From assembly GCF_027853915.1 (NCBI RefSeq), contig NZ_JAQGLA010000015.1, positions 56,421-120,420 of the forward strand: a stretch of 64,000 bases of DNA, given 5' to 3'. Positions 16,906 through 25,178 of the stretch are shown piece by piece. Position numbers and translations under genes: made by a program. Within the stretch, counting starts at the first letter, position 1. The number at the start of each line of letters is the position of its first letter. The notes beneath the pieces are model-generated. The model was not told the DNA's origin. It saw only the letters and a program-made list of their open reading frames with translations, and searched no databases. Source of the DNA: Saccharopolyspora oryzae. GTDB lineage: Bacteria; Actinomycetota; Actinomycetes; Mycobacteriales; Pseudonocardiaceae.

Positions 16906-17823
16906 ATGGATTCCAGCGCCCAAGTACGCCCCGTCGGCGCGGGCATCGCGGGATGCAGCACCGCGCACCACCCTGCGCGCCTCGTCCTCGTGATCGAGCG
17001 AGGGCCGCTGGAAGCCGATGGCCGGGCGCGGCCACATCAGAGCAACAAGTCCCTGGTCGAAGGCCGGTACATCGTTCAGCCTGACCCGTGGGCAGGGCGC
17101 CGCTGGTCCCCGATCGCCGGCGCCGAACAGCAGGCCACCCGCGAGCGAGTTGCGATGTACGACATGACTTCCCTGGCCAGGGCGGAAGTCACCGAGCGCG
17201 GCGCGCTCGACCTGCTGCAGCGGCCGACCACCAACCAGCCACCCGGCTACGCGACCTGCACGCTGCCGCTGAAGCCCGCGGCCGAGATCCGCGCGGACAT
17301 CGCGGCGCCCCAGCTGGACCGGGATACCTTCCAGGCCGGCTCGCACGAGGCGCTACGTCTGTCCTATATGGACGGTCTCGGTTGGGAGCTCCACGCCTCC
17401 GCGGAGTTCGGCCGCCGGTTGTGGGACTTGCTGGAGAAGGAAAACCGGACCTGGGGGGCGGAAATGTGGAGCTTGCACGATCCCGATGGAGCCGATCTCG
17501 AGACCGACGGGGGCGACTTCATCGGCTGGGACGCGCTGCTGCGACGCCGGGAAACCGCGCCGCGGCGGCGGTTGTGCCGTCTGCCGATCGACGACGGCAC
17601 CGCGTTGTCGGGTTCCGAGCCGGTGTTCTCCGACGGTGCACCCGTCGGGGCCACCACGAGCACCGGCTGCAGCATCGACGACAGCCCGGGGCGCACCCGG
17701 CTGCCCGCCGAGCCGGCCCGACCGGGCACCCCGGGGCGGGTGTCCTACTTCGACCAGCGGCATCCGGCGACGGCCACCGCTGACCCCGTGTCCGACCCCG
17801 AGATGATCAGAATGCGCTGCTGA
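16906..17823 (+). pseudogene. Decayed dimethylglycine oxidase/dehydrogenase-like gene
   Basis: An open frame of 305 codons that strings together fragments of an enzyme normally about 800 residues long. Residues 8-32 resemble the N-terminal FAD loop (VGAGIAGCSTAHH, with a degraded strand after it). The sequence then jumps to GcvT-domain pieces: ATRERVAMYDMTSLARAEV, LSYMDGLGWELHASAEFGRRLWDLL, DFIGWDALLRRRE and SGSEPVFSDGAPVGATTS. Nearly the whole amine-oxidase domain is missing. The frame is open but key FAD and folate residues are lost, so it is most likely a remnant. Its place between soxB and a GcvT-like gene fits a former dimethylglycine step. Confidence 0.75.
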
Positions 17824-17922
17824 TCAGCACATTCCCGCAAGACCTCCACACGCCCGGCCGTGCTGAACGACCCGCGGTGCAGGTCCCGGCTACCCACCAC
17901 AGGAGACCTCTAGGAGCCAGCC

Positions 17923-19125
17923 ATGAGCATCAACCCGAACCCCGGAGTCCTGCTCTACCCGCGAATCCGCAAGTCGCCGTTCTTCTACGCCTCGCGGCGG
18001 CACGGCGTCGGCCTGTACAGCGTCTACAACCACACCTACCACCCGCGGCACTACGGCGATCCGATCGGCGAGTACTGGGCGCTGCTGGAGGGCGTGACGT
18101 TGTGGGACGTCGGCGTCGAGCGGCAGGTGGAGATCACCGGCCCCGACGCGTTCGAGTTCACCAACATGCTGGTGCCCCGGGACCTGACCAAGTGCAAGGT
18201 CGGGCAGTGCAAGTACGTGTTCGTCACCGCCGAGGACGGCGGCATCATCAACGACCCGGTGCTGCTGCGGCTCGGCGAGAACCACTTCTGGCTGTCGCTG
18301 GCCGACAGCGACGTGCTGCTGTGGGCCAAGGGCCTGGCGCACAACCTCGGGATGGACGTGCAGATCCGCGAGCCCGACGTGGGACCGGTGCAGGTCCAGG
18401 GCCCGAAGTCGCGCGATGTGATGGTGGACCTGTTCGGCGAGTCCATCCTGGACGTGCCCTACTACTACGCGGTCGAGCGCGAGCTCGACGGCATGCAGGT
18501 GGTGGTCTCGCGCACCGGCTACACCGCCGAGCTGGGCTACGAGATCTACCTGCACAACGCCAGCCGCGACGGCGTGCAGCTGTGGGACGCGATCTGGGAG
18601 GCCGGTGAACCGCACGGCATGCGGGTGATCGGGCCGTGCCACATCCGGCGCATCGAGGCCGGGATCCTGTCGTGGGGCTGCGACATCACCTACGACACCA
18701 ACCCGTTCGAAGTGGGTTACGGCTTCGAGAAGACCTGGATGGTCGACCTGGACCAGGAAGCGGACTTCATCGGCAAGGCCGCGCTGCAGCGGATCAAGGC
18801 CGAGGGCATCAGCCGCAAGCTGGTCGGCGTGGAGATCGGCGGACCGGGCGTGGGGTCGTTCAACGACGGCGAGATGGTCGACGTCTTCGACGTGCACGAC
18901 CCGCACGGCCTGCGCATCGGCGAGGTCACCTCGGCCTGCTACTCGCCGCGCTTGGAGCGCAACATCGGCTACGCCATGGTGCCGATCGCCTACGAGGAGC
19001 TGGGCACCGAGCTCAGGGTGGACACCCAGCACGGCCCGCAGGAGGCGGTCGTCGTGGAGAAGCCGTTCCTGGACCCGACCAAGGACATCCCCAAGTCCCT
19101 GGTCCGCACTGCGCAGGGAGGTTGA
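17923..19125 (+). CDS. GcvT/DmdA-like tetrahydrofolate-dependent demethylase
   Basis: A 400-residue aminomethyltransferase-fold protein. The folate-binding region keeps LWDVGVERQVEITGPDAFEFTNMLVPRDL and SLADSDVLLWAKGLA, and the middle has VQVQGPKSRDVMVDLFGE. These resemble the DMSP demethylase DmdA and related O-/N-demethylases more than the glycine-cleavage T protein. The GCV_T_C domain (about residues 300-395) is complete. It would move a methyl from an N-, O- or S-methyl donor to THF; the donor is unknown. GGAG lies 7 bp before ATG 17923. MetF-like and Fhs genes follow, which supports methyl-THF as product. Confidence 0.87.
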   Translation: MSINPNPGVLLYPRIRKSPFFYASRRHGVGLYSVYNHTYHPRHYGDPIGEYWALLEGVTLWDVGVERQVEITGPDAFEFTNMLVPRDLTKCKVGQCKYVFVTAEDGGIINDPVLLRLGENHFWLSLADSDVLLWAKGLAHNLGMDVQIREPDVGPVQVQGPKSRDVMVDLFGESILDVPYYYAVERELDGMQVVVSRTGYTAELGYEIYLHNASRDGVQLWDAIWEAGEPHGMRVIGPCHIRRIEAGILSWGCDITYDTNPFEVGYGFEKTWMVDLDQEADFIGKAALQRIKAEGISRKLVGVEIGGPGVGSFNDGEMVDVFDVHDPHGLRIGEVTSACYSPRLERNIGYAMVPIAYEELGTELRVDTQHGPQEAVVVEKPFLDPTKDIPKSLVRTAQGG

Positions 19126-19157
19126 CCGACATGACCGGCGCAGCAGTGCGGCACGGA

Positions 19158-19203
19158 CCCGTGAGCACTTTGGGCTGCTATAGCGACCCAAAGTACTCAC
19201 GGG
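19158..19203. terminator. Intergenic hairpin between demethylase and MetF-like genes
   Basis: 17-bp arms (19158-19174 and 19187-19203) with a single mismatch around a 12-bp loop. The left arm is CCCGTGAGCACTTTGGG. It closely resembles the hairpin at 40249-40290, also placed between two same-strand genes. It may terminate or attenuate, lowering metF and fhs expression relative to the demethylase. Confidence 0.7.
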
Positions 19204-19255
19204 AACCTGCCCAGGCCGAACGACACCACGGGCAGGACGAGGTGGTGAGGTTGCG

Positions 19256-20098
19256 ATGACGACCAACGCCGAAGTTCTGGAGCAGTCCTTGAACCACGCC
19301 CGGTTCGAGGTGATTCCGCTGAGAGGTGTTGTCGCGCAAGCGGAAATGCTGCCGGACGGGACCACCGTGACGGTCACGGCGTCGCCGCACAAGGGCCTGG
19401 ACGCGACCATGGACCTGGCCGCCCAGCTGTGCGAGCGCGACCTGCACGTGGTGCCGCACCTGGCCGCCCGGATGATCCGCGACCGCGCGCACCTGACCGC
19501 CTTGCTGGACCGCATCGACGCGCTCGGCATCACCGAGGTGTTCGCGATCGCCGGGGATTCCCCCGAACCGCGCGGGGAGTTCCCGGACGCCCTGGCGATG
19601 CTGCGCGCGATGGACGAGCTCGGGCGGCGTCCGGCGCGGGTGGGCATCACCGGCTACCCGGAACGCCACGCGTTCATCTGCGACGCCTCGGCGATCCGGG
19701 CCATGAACGAGAAGTCCCGCTACGCCGACTACGTCGTCTCCCAGATCTGCTACGACCCGCACACCGTGGCGTCCTGGGTGAAGGCGGTGCGCGCCCGCGG
19801 GGTGTCGCTGCCGATCCACGTCGGGGTGCCCGGCGTGGTGGACGCGCACCGGTTGCTGCGGATCTCGCTGAAGATCGGCCTGGGCGAATCGATGCGGTAC
19901 CTGCGCAAGCAGCACGGCATGGTGACGAAGCTGCTGACCCGGTACACCCCGGAGGAGTTGTTCGACGAGCTCTCCCCCCACCTCGTCGACCCCTCCTACG
20001 GCATCGCCGGCTGGCACTTCTTCACCTTCAACGAGATCGCGAAGACGTTGCAGTGGCGCCACGACCTGGTCGCCAGATTGCGGGAGGTACCGGCATGA
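19256..20098 (+). CDS. Methylenetetrahydrofolate reductase (MetF family)
   Basis: A 280-residue MetF-fold flavoprotein that interconverts 5,10-methylene-THF and 5-methyl-THF. Visible family features are the early VTVTASPHKGLDATMDLAAQL, the FAIAGDSPEP loop (Asp involved in FAD/folate contacts) and GYPERHAFI. IHVGVPGVVDAHRLLRIS and GWHFFTFNEI follow. In this setting it may run in the oxidative direction, turning methyl-THF made by the demethylase into methylene-THF. It shares a 4-bp ATGA overlap with fhs downstream. A housekeeping MetF for methionine synthesis is probably encoded elsewhere, so I leave the symbol blank. Confidence 0.88.
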   Translation: MTTNAEVLEQSLNHARFEVIPLRGVVAQAEMLPDGTTVTVTASPHKGLDATMDLAAQLCERDLHVVPHLAARMIRDRAHLTALLDRIDALGITEVFAIAGDSPEPRGEFPDALAMLRAMDELGRRPARVGITGYPERHAFICDASAIRAMNEKSRYADYVVSQICYDPHTVASWVKAVRARGVSLPIHVGVPGVVDAHRLLRISLKIGLGESMRYLRKQHGMVTKLLTRYTPEELFDELSPHLVDPSYGIAGWHFFTFNEIAKTLQWRHDLVARLREVPA

Positions 20099-21792
20099 AC
20101 ATCCCCTCCGACCTGGACATCTCCCGCGCTACCGCACTCAAGCCGCTGGAGGAGGTCGCCGCGCAGCTGGGCATCGGCGCGCACCTGCTCGAGCCGTACG
20201 GGCGCAGCGTCGCGAAGATCTCCCTGGAGGCCCTCGACGAGCTGCCCGAAGAGCCGACGGCCCGCTACGTCGTGGTCTCGGCGATCACGCCCACCCCGTT
20301 GGGCGAGGGCAAGACGACCACGACGGTCGGTCTCGGCCAGGCGCTGCGGCATCTCGGCAAGCGCTCCGCGGTCGCGATCCGGCAGCCGTCGATGGGCCCG
20401 ACGTTCGGCATCAAGGGCGGCGCGGCCGGCGGCGGCTACAGCCAGGTGGTGCCGATGGAGGCGCTGAACCTGCACCTCACCGGCGACATGCACGCCGTCA
20501 CCGCGGCGCACAACATGCTGGCCGCGATGCTGGACAACCACCTGCACAAGGGGAATTCGCTCGGCATCGACCCGCACCGGATCACCTGGCGGCGGGTGCT
20601 GGACGTCAACGACCGCGACCTGCGCAACATCGTCACCGGCCTCGGCGGCAGGGTCGACGGAACGCCCCGGCAGACCGGTTTCGACATCACCGCGGCCAGC
20701 GAGGTGATGGCGGTGCTGGCGCTGTCGACGTCCTTGCAGGACATGCGGCAGCGGCTGGGCCGGATCGTGGTCGGCTACACCCGCGACGGGCGGCCGGTCA
20801 GCGCCGAGCAGCTGCGCGCGGGCGGGGCGATGGCGGTGATCATGCGCGAGGCGATCAAGCCGAACCTCATGCAGACCACCGAGAACACGCCGGTCCTGGT
20901 GCACGCGGGCCCGTTCGGCAACATCGCGCACGGCAATTCCTCGGTGGTGGCCGACCGGATCGCCAGCCGCTGCGCGGACTACGTGGTGACCGAGGCGGGT
21001 TTCGGCGCGGACATGGGAGCCGAGCGCTTCTTCAACATCAAGTGCCGCACCTCCGGTCTCCGCCCCGATGCGGCGGTCCTGGTGGCGACGGTGCGCGCGC
21101 TGAAGGCGCACTCCGGTCGCTACAAGGTGGTGGCGGGCAAGCCGCTGCCTGCGGCGATGCTGGCGGAGAACCCCGACGACGTGCGAGCGGGCGCGGCGAA
21201 CCTGCGCAAGCAGATCGACAACATCCGCCTGCACGGCGTGTCCCCGGTGGTGGCGATCAACGCCTTCCCCACCGACTACCGCAGCGAGCACGAGGCGATC
21301 CGCGAGATCGCGGAGGCCGAAGGCGCCCGGGTGGCGGTCAGCAACCACTTCCTCGAAGGGGGCAAGGGCGCGGTCGAACTGGCCGAAGCGGTCGTGGCAG
21401 CCGCCGAAGAGCCCAGCGGCTTCCAGCTGCTCTACCCGGATTCGGCGGACCTCCGCACCAAGATCGAGACGATCGCGGCGAAGATCTACGGAGCAGCAGC
21501 GGTCTCCTACCTCCCAGCAGCAGCCCGCTCCCTGGACGGTTACGAGGCCAACGGCTACGGGAACCTCCCGGTCTGCATCGCCAAGACCCACCTGTCCCTG
21601 AGCTCCGACCCGACGCTGCTCGGAGCCCCGACGGGCTGGACCCTCCCGGTCCGCGAAGTCCGGGCCTCGGTCGGCGCGGGCTTCATCTACCCGATCTGCG
21701 GAGAGATGCGAACCATGCCGGGCCTGGGCTCCCACCCGGCAGCGGAGTCCATCGACATCGACGAACACGGCCAGATCACCGGCCTCAGCTGA
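20095..21792 (+). CDS. fhs: Formate-tetrahydrofolate ligase
   Basis: A 565-residue 10-formyl-THF synthetase: formate + ATP + THF to 10-formyl-THF, or the reverse with ATP formation. The P-loop TPTPLGEGKTTTT (about residues 65-77), the folate/monovalent-cation region PSMGPTFGIKGGAAGGGYSQV and EAGFGADMGAERFFNIKCR are intact, and the length matches the family. It is translationally coupled to the MetF-like gene. In a demethylation operon the reverse direction would release one-carbon units as formate with ATP gain. A bifunctional FolD needed between MetF and Fhs is not in this window. Confidence 0.96.
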   Translation: MNIPSDLDISRATALKPLEEVAAQLGIGAHLLEPYGRSVAKISLEALDELPEEPTARYVVVSAITPTPLGEGKTTTTVGLGQALRHLGKRSAVAIRQPSMGPTFGIKGGAAGGGYSQVVPMEALNLHLTGDMHAVTAAHNMLAAMLDNHLHKGNSLGIDPHRITWRRVLDVNDRDLRNIVTGLGGRVDGTPRQTGFDITAASEVMAVLALSTSLQDMRQRLGRIVVGYTRDGRPVSAEQLRAGGAMAVIMREAIKPNLMQTTENTPVLVHAGPFGNIAHGNSSVVADRIASRCADYVVTEAGFGADMGAERFFNIKCRTSGLRPDAAVLVATVRALKAHSGRYKVVAGKPLPAAMLAENPDDVRAGAANLRKQIDNIRLHGVSPVVAINAFPTDYRSEHEAIREIAEAEGARVAVSNHFLEGGKGAVELAEAVVAAAEEPSGFQLLYPDSADLRTKIETIAAKIYGAAAVSYLPAAARSLDGYEANGYGNLPVCIAKTHLSLSSDPTLLGAPTGWTLPVREVRASVGAGFIYPICGEMRTMPGLGSHPAAESIDIDEHGQITGLS

Positions 21793-21808
21793 CCGACCCG
21801 AAAGGCGA

Positions 21809-21843
21809 AAGGGCCCCTCCGACCAGCGGCCGGAGGGGCCCTT
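21809..21843. terminator. Terminator hairpin after fhs
   Basis: 13-bp perfect arms AAGGGCCCCTCCG and complement (21809-21821, 21831-21843) with a 9-bp loop. It lies directly behind fhs and ahead of the convergent DUF397 gene. Confidence 0.85.
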
Positions 21844-21859
21844 CGAGCAGAGGTGCACC

Positions 21860-22075
21860 TCAAACCAGGTCGAAGCGCCCCGACTTCACCGAGCCGACGA
21901 AGCTCCCGAAGACGCTAGGGGCCAGCAGCAGTGCAGGACCGGCCGGAGCCTTCGAGTCGCGGACCGCGGTGAATTCAGCGGTACCACCGACCTCGACGCA
22001 CTCAGAGCCTTGAGCGCTACGGCTGCTCTTGCGCCACTGGACTGCTAAGTCGGATGCCCGGTCAACGTGGTTCAC
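21860..22075 (-). CDS. DUF397 small protein
   Basis: A 71-residue DUF397 protein with the family pattern VQWRKSSRSAQGSECVEV, AVRDSK and GSFVGSVKSGRFDL. DUF397 genes in actinobacteria lie beside XRE/DUF5753 regulators and act as their small partners in development or antibiotic control (BldB-like family). A GTG start at 22075 is chosen because GGAG lies 5 bp upstream. A longer frame to 22117 lacks a ribosome site. Third gene of the XRE-DUF397-DUF397 operon. Confidence 0.85.
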   Translation of the reverse strand: MNHVDRASDLAVQWRKSSRSAQGSECVEVGGTAEFTAVRDSKAPAGPALLLAPSVFGSFVGSVKSGRFDLV

Positions 22076-22119
22076 GTCAGCTCCTTCGAAAGCTTCCTTG
22101 GAACGTCTGCCGGCCATGC

Positions 22120-22317
22120 TCAGATTTCAAAAGTACCGGCCTTCACCTCGCTGATGAAGGTCGCGAACGCGGCGTCGGTCGTGCTGAGGATCGGCGACGA
22201 CGCACCTAACTTCGAGTCGCGGACGAGGGCTAAGCCGGGCAAGTTCGTCGCGACTTCGACGCAGGCGTTCGCCTGTCCGGAACGACTTGCCTTCTTCCAC
22301 ACGGGTTCCGGGCGCAT
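22120..22317 (-). CDS. DUF397 small protein (second copy)
   Basis: A 65-residue DUF397 protein: VWKKASRSGQANACVEVA, LVRDSKLG and FATFISEVKAGTFEI. Similar in plan to the 21860 gene but divergent in sequence, so an old duplication. ATG 22317 lies 7 bp after GAAGGAG, and that ribosome site overlaps the final codons of the XRE gene, implying coupled translation. An in-frame start at 22335 is possible. Confidence 0.83.
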   Translation of the reverse strand: MRPEPVWKKASRSGQANACVEVATNLPGLALVRDSKLGASSPILSTTDAAFATFISEVKAGTFEI

Positions 22318-22321
22318 CGCA

Positions 22322-23176
22322 CTACTCCTTCGCACGTTGGTCGTGTTCGTGGGCGATGCTACGCAGCAGATCGGATGAATTTCCTTCAGGAAGTGCTCGG
22401 GCCTGCAACGATGCGAAGAGACGCGCTAGTTCGGCAACGTCGCGCAGGTCGTCTATGACATGCCCGCCGAGTACCGTGTCGCTGTAGGCGACATCGCTCT
22501 GGGCCGAGTCCGGAAACCGCAGCAGCAGGATCGGGCCGTGAATCCCTTCGTGCGCACCGGAGTCGAAGGGCAGCACCTGGATGTTCACGGTCGGTCGCTT
22601 CGCGATGTCGGCCAGGTGGTGCAGCTGCTCAGCCATCACCGCTCGCGATCCGACGACACGGCGAAGTGCTTCTTCGGCGATCACGACGTGCAGCGCCAGC
22701 CCACCGCCCTCGTCCAACCGCTCCTGCCTCTTCAGCCGAACGTTCACCCAGTTCTGCAGCTCGGACTCGGTCAACGCCAGGCGTCCCGCTTCGTGCACGG
22801 CACGCGCATACGCCTCGGTCTGCAGCAATCCGGGGACAACACCCAGCTCGTAGTGGAAGATTTCGCTGGCTTCGGCTTCGAACCCGACGAACGGCGCGAG
22901 GTAGGCCGGGAGCTTGTAGCTCTGCCACCAGCCACGCTGTCCGCTCTCCCGGCGAAGCTGCTGGAGCTGTTCGACCAGGTCTTCCGGGGCGTCGTAGAAC
23001 TCGAGCAGCGCATCGAGGTCCTTCGCGGACACCCTGGAGTGCCCGCGCTCCCAGTGTCCCACCGTCGCCCGCGATCTCTCCAGGTGCGCAGCCGCTTCAT
23101 CCAGGGACAAACCCGCGTTGGTCCGCAGCTGCCGGAGCTGGCGCCCCAAGTGCACTTGCCGTGCGGTTCCTGCCAT
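22322..23176 (-). CDS. XRE-family regulator with DUF5753 domain
   Basis: A 284-residue actinobacterial regulator. The N-terminal helix-turn-helix (about residues 8-65) includes LRTNAGLSLDEAAAHLERSRATVGHWERG. The C-terminal DUF5753 (about 95-275) includes YELGVVPGLLQTEAYARAV, RLKRQERL and VLPFDSGAHEG. Such proteins pair with DUF397 partners, here the two downstream genes. The ATG at 23176 is used; a GTG two codons earlier is equally plausible. It is divergent from a small zinc-ligand protein gene. Confidence 0.93.
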   Translation of the reverse strand: MAGTARQVHLGRQLRQLRTNAGLSLDEAAAHLERSRATVGHWERGHSRVSAKDLDALLEFYDAPEDLVEQLQQLRRESGQRGWWQSYKLPAYLAPFVGFEAEASEIFHYELGVVPGLLQTEAYARAVHEAGRLALTESELQNWVNVRLKRQERLDEGGGLALHVVIAEEALRRVVGSRAVMAEQLHHLADIAKRPTVNIQVLPFDSGAHEGIHGPILLLRFPDSAQSDVAYSDTVLGGHVIDDLRDVAELARLFASLQARALPEGNSSDLLRSIAHEHDQRAKE

Positions 23177-23326
23177 GCGCACAGCTTCGCACGGGAGATC
23201 GAACTCCTGAGATCACCTGTTCAGGCGGATCGGAGCCGCGAACATCGACATCGTTACCGGGTAACAATTACCGTCTAACTCACGGTCACCAAGCGATCAC
23301 CCAACGCATCAGGAATGGGAGCCGCC

Positions 23327-23557
23327 ATGACGCCGATGAGCAGCCAGCTTCGCTACCACTGGCTTCCGGTCGTGGACGATTCCAGCGACTACGGACTGGT
23401 TCGCCACGCCTTCCGAGGCCGACGCATCGACTTGGGAGCGAACGGGGAGTCCTTCTGCGGCAACCTCTTCGCTCTCGCCGAACCATCCGAAGTGGACTGG
23501 ATACGAGCCCCATCGTGCCAGCTCTGCAACTCCGAGCTGAAGGCGGTGAAGGGATGA
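23327..23557 (+). CDS. Small protein with CGN...C..C cysteine motif
   Basis: A 76-residue protein of unknown function. It begins with RYHWLPVVDD, carries a central ESFCGN and ends in APSCQLCNSELKAV, so three cysteines plus histidine could bind a metal. Similar short 'HWLPV...C...CxxC' proteins sit beside XRE/DUF397 operons in Pseudonocardiaceae. ATG 23327 has GGGAG 5 bp upstream. It overlaps the next gene by ATGA. Confidence 0.72.
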   Translation: MTPMSSQLRYHWLPVVDDSSDYGLVRHAFRGRRIDLGANGESFCGNLFALAEPSEVDWIRAPSCQLCNSELKAVKG

Positions 23558-23853
23558 GCACGCAGGTCGTCGCAGTCTGGGCGATCGCCGTCCTGGCTGC
23601 CGCCGCACTCTCGCTCTGCTGCACGGTCTACTTCTTCTCACGTCGGCCGCAACACGCCGGAGGCGGAGAAGGCGCACTGACGGTGCGCTATCTGATCGCC
23701 CGAGTCGAAGCCGAGACCAGCAGTGGTCGCCACCGGCTCAGAACACCTGTGGACGACCACGAGACCTCGGAAACTCCCAGGCCCTCACTCCCGCCCGAAG
23801 CCCCGAACCCCGCGGTCCTGCGGCGGATCCTCGCCGGGTTGCGGCGCTTGTAG
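23554..23853 (+). CDS. Small single-pass membrane protein
   Basis: A 99-residue protein with one N-terminal transmembrane helix (about residues 6-29, VVAVWAIAVLAAAALSLCCTVYFF) followed by a polar tail ending NPAVLRRILAGLRRL. No family recognised. It overlaps the preceding zinc-ligand protein by 4 bp and is surely cotranslated with it. Two long hairpins follow. Confidence 0.68.
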   Translation: MSTQVVAVWAIAVLAAAALSLCCTVYFFSRRPQHAGGGEGALTVRYLIARVEAETSSGRHRLRTPVDDHETSETPRPSLPPEAPNPAVLRRILAGLRRL

Positions 23854-23856
23854 ACC

Positions 23857-23899
23857 GGCCCGGTGCTGGTCGCCCCTCCCCGACACCCAGCACCGGGCC
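23857..23899. terminator. Terminator hairpin 1 of a tandem pair
   Basis: 13-bp perfect arms GGCCCGGTGCTGG and complement (23857-23869, 23887-23899), starting 4 bp after the membrane-protein stop codon. Confidence 0.8.
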
Positions 23900-23902
23900 T
23901 TC

Positions 23903-23944
23903 CCGACCGGACGGCGCGACTCCCCCGCCGCGTCGTCCGGTCGG
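23903..23944. terminator. Terminator hairpin 2 of a tandem pair
   Basis: 11-bp perfect arms CCGACCGGACG and CGTCCGGTCGG, with further inner CGCG pairing, directly behind the first hairpin. Confidence 0.7.
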
Positions 23945-24194
23945 TCCCATCCTCGTCGGCCAAAGGCCGAATTGGCCTGAAATCGGATCTACCCCATCCA
24001 GGAATCGAGGCGTCGTTCACCAGTCTTGAAATCCTAGGCGCAGGAGCTCGATGTCAACTCAGAGATTCCCTACGCGGAGACCGACGCCAAGTCACATCCC
24101 ACGCTAGGCACATACGGTTGATGGCATCGCCAGGGTCGTCACGGGCCAGACAGGACCCCGAGGGTGAGCCAATCCGGTTCAGGGAGGCAATCGA
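23945..24194. other. Lower-GC intergenic stretch
   Basis: About 250 bp between the tandem hairpins and the next small gene, visibly lower in GC than the surroundings. I see no gene, repeat or palindrome beyond the ribosome site GGGAGG near 24180. Confidence 0.5.
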
Positions 24195-24518
24195 GTGAAC
24201 AGCACTCGCTCAGGTTGGCAGTCGACGCTTGCTCGCACCATGGGATCGGTTGCGGCTGGGGTGCTGGCACTGGCTGGACTCACGGTCTGGGCGGCGATGA
24301 TCGACAGCAACCTTCGACACGGATCGGGTGGCGTCGCTCTTCCCTTCGCGATGTTCTGGACCGTGGTCTGGTTGGTTCCTTGCTGGGCAGCTGTCGCGAT
24401 CCTCGGCGCTGCTTTCGGACGAAAGAGCCTTCTTGGCAAGATCGCCTTGGCCACAGGCGTACTAACCACAATCGTAGGTGTCGTCTTCTTGATAATCGGA
24501 CTTGGACGTTCGAACTAG
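24195..24518 (+). CDS. Small three-helix membrane protein
   Basis: A 107-residue protein with three hydrophobic segments (about residues 16-35, 50-72 and 82-104) separated by short basic loops. No family recognised. The GTG at 24195 has GGGAGG 7 bp upstream. Its codon use is less GC-biased than that of neighbouring metabolic genes, fitting the accessory character of 23-26 kb. Confidence 0.66.
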   Translation: MNSTRSGWQSTLARTMGSVAAGVLALAGLTVWAAMIDSNLRHGSGGVALPFAMFWTVVWLVPCWAAVAILGAAFGRKSLLGKIALATGVLTTIVGVVFLIIGLGRSN

Positions 24519-24547
24519 GAACGGTCACCCGCACCTTCTATTGCGAC

Positions 24548-24588
24548 GCGCCCCACACCGAACTCGTTAGGGATTCGGAGTGGGGCGC
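24548..24588. terminator. Terminator hairpin
   Basis: 15-bp arms with one A-A mismatch: GCGCCCCACACCGAA (24548-24562) against its partner at 24574-24588, 11-bp loop. It lies 30 bp behind the small membrane-protein gene. Confidence 0.78.
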
Positions 24589-24711
24589 CCGGCTAAGCAC
24601 CGATCTTGCCGGGCGGGGCGATTGCGACGCACGCGGACGACTTCTGATCACCCCGCTTCGACCGTGCCACACTGCCGCCACACAGCACCCACCGACGGAC
24701 TGAGCTGCCCC

Positions 24712-25047
24712 ATGAGCAACCCCTCCCAACCTCCGCGTCGTTCGGACAAAGCCACCGTGGCCCTCGGACACGCCCTCGGTTGGCCGGCGTTCATCATCGG
24801 GCTCGGCGCGTGGGGCATCTCAGTCGCGCCGTTCGCGGCCTGGAAAGCGCAGGGAGCTGACCTGCTCCAGATCGACCAGAGCCTCGTGGGGTTCGGCGTC
24901 ATCATCTACGGCTTTGCAGCCGCGATCGGCCTAGGACTTCTCGCAGCAGCAATGGGCGTTCGGCACACCGTCACCCAAATCCTGTTCTGGATCTACCTGC
25001 TGCTGCTCTTCGTTGGTGTGGTGGTCGCGTTCTCCGGAACCAACTGA
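24712..25047 (+). CDS. Small membrane protein
   Basis: A 111-residue protein with a polar proline-rich N-terminus and three hydrophobic helices (about residues 20-43, 58-82 and 86-107). No family recognised and no partner in the neighbourhood suggests a function. ATG 24712 is the first start in frame with a sensible hydrophobic layout. There is no strong ribosome site. Confidence 0.62.
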   Translation: MSNPSQPPRRSDKATVALGHALGWPAFIIGLGAWGISVAPFAAWKAQGADLLQIDQSLVGFGVIIYGFAAAIGLGLLAAAMGVRHTVTQILFWIYLLLLFVGVVVAFSGTN

Positions 25048-25178
25048 CCGCGAAACCCCCAGGCAGGAACACCAGCTTCTCCGGCAGGTCCGCAGTATTA
25101 GTTGAAACTGCCTCCCCCGCTGCGCCGCCTGGTCGGTTCCTGTCCGGGACCTTTGGAGCCTCTCAAAGGACATGGCCA

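Noticed and set aside
17923..19125. Naming the GcvT-like gene gcvT or dmdA outright
   Set aside because: No gcvH/gcvP nearby argues against gcvT, and substrate-defining residues of DmdA cannot be verified by eye.
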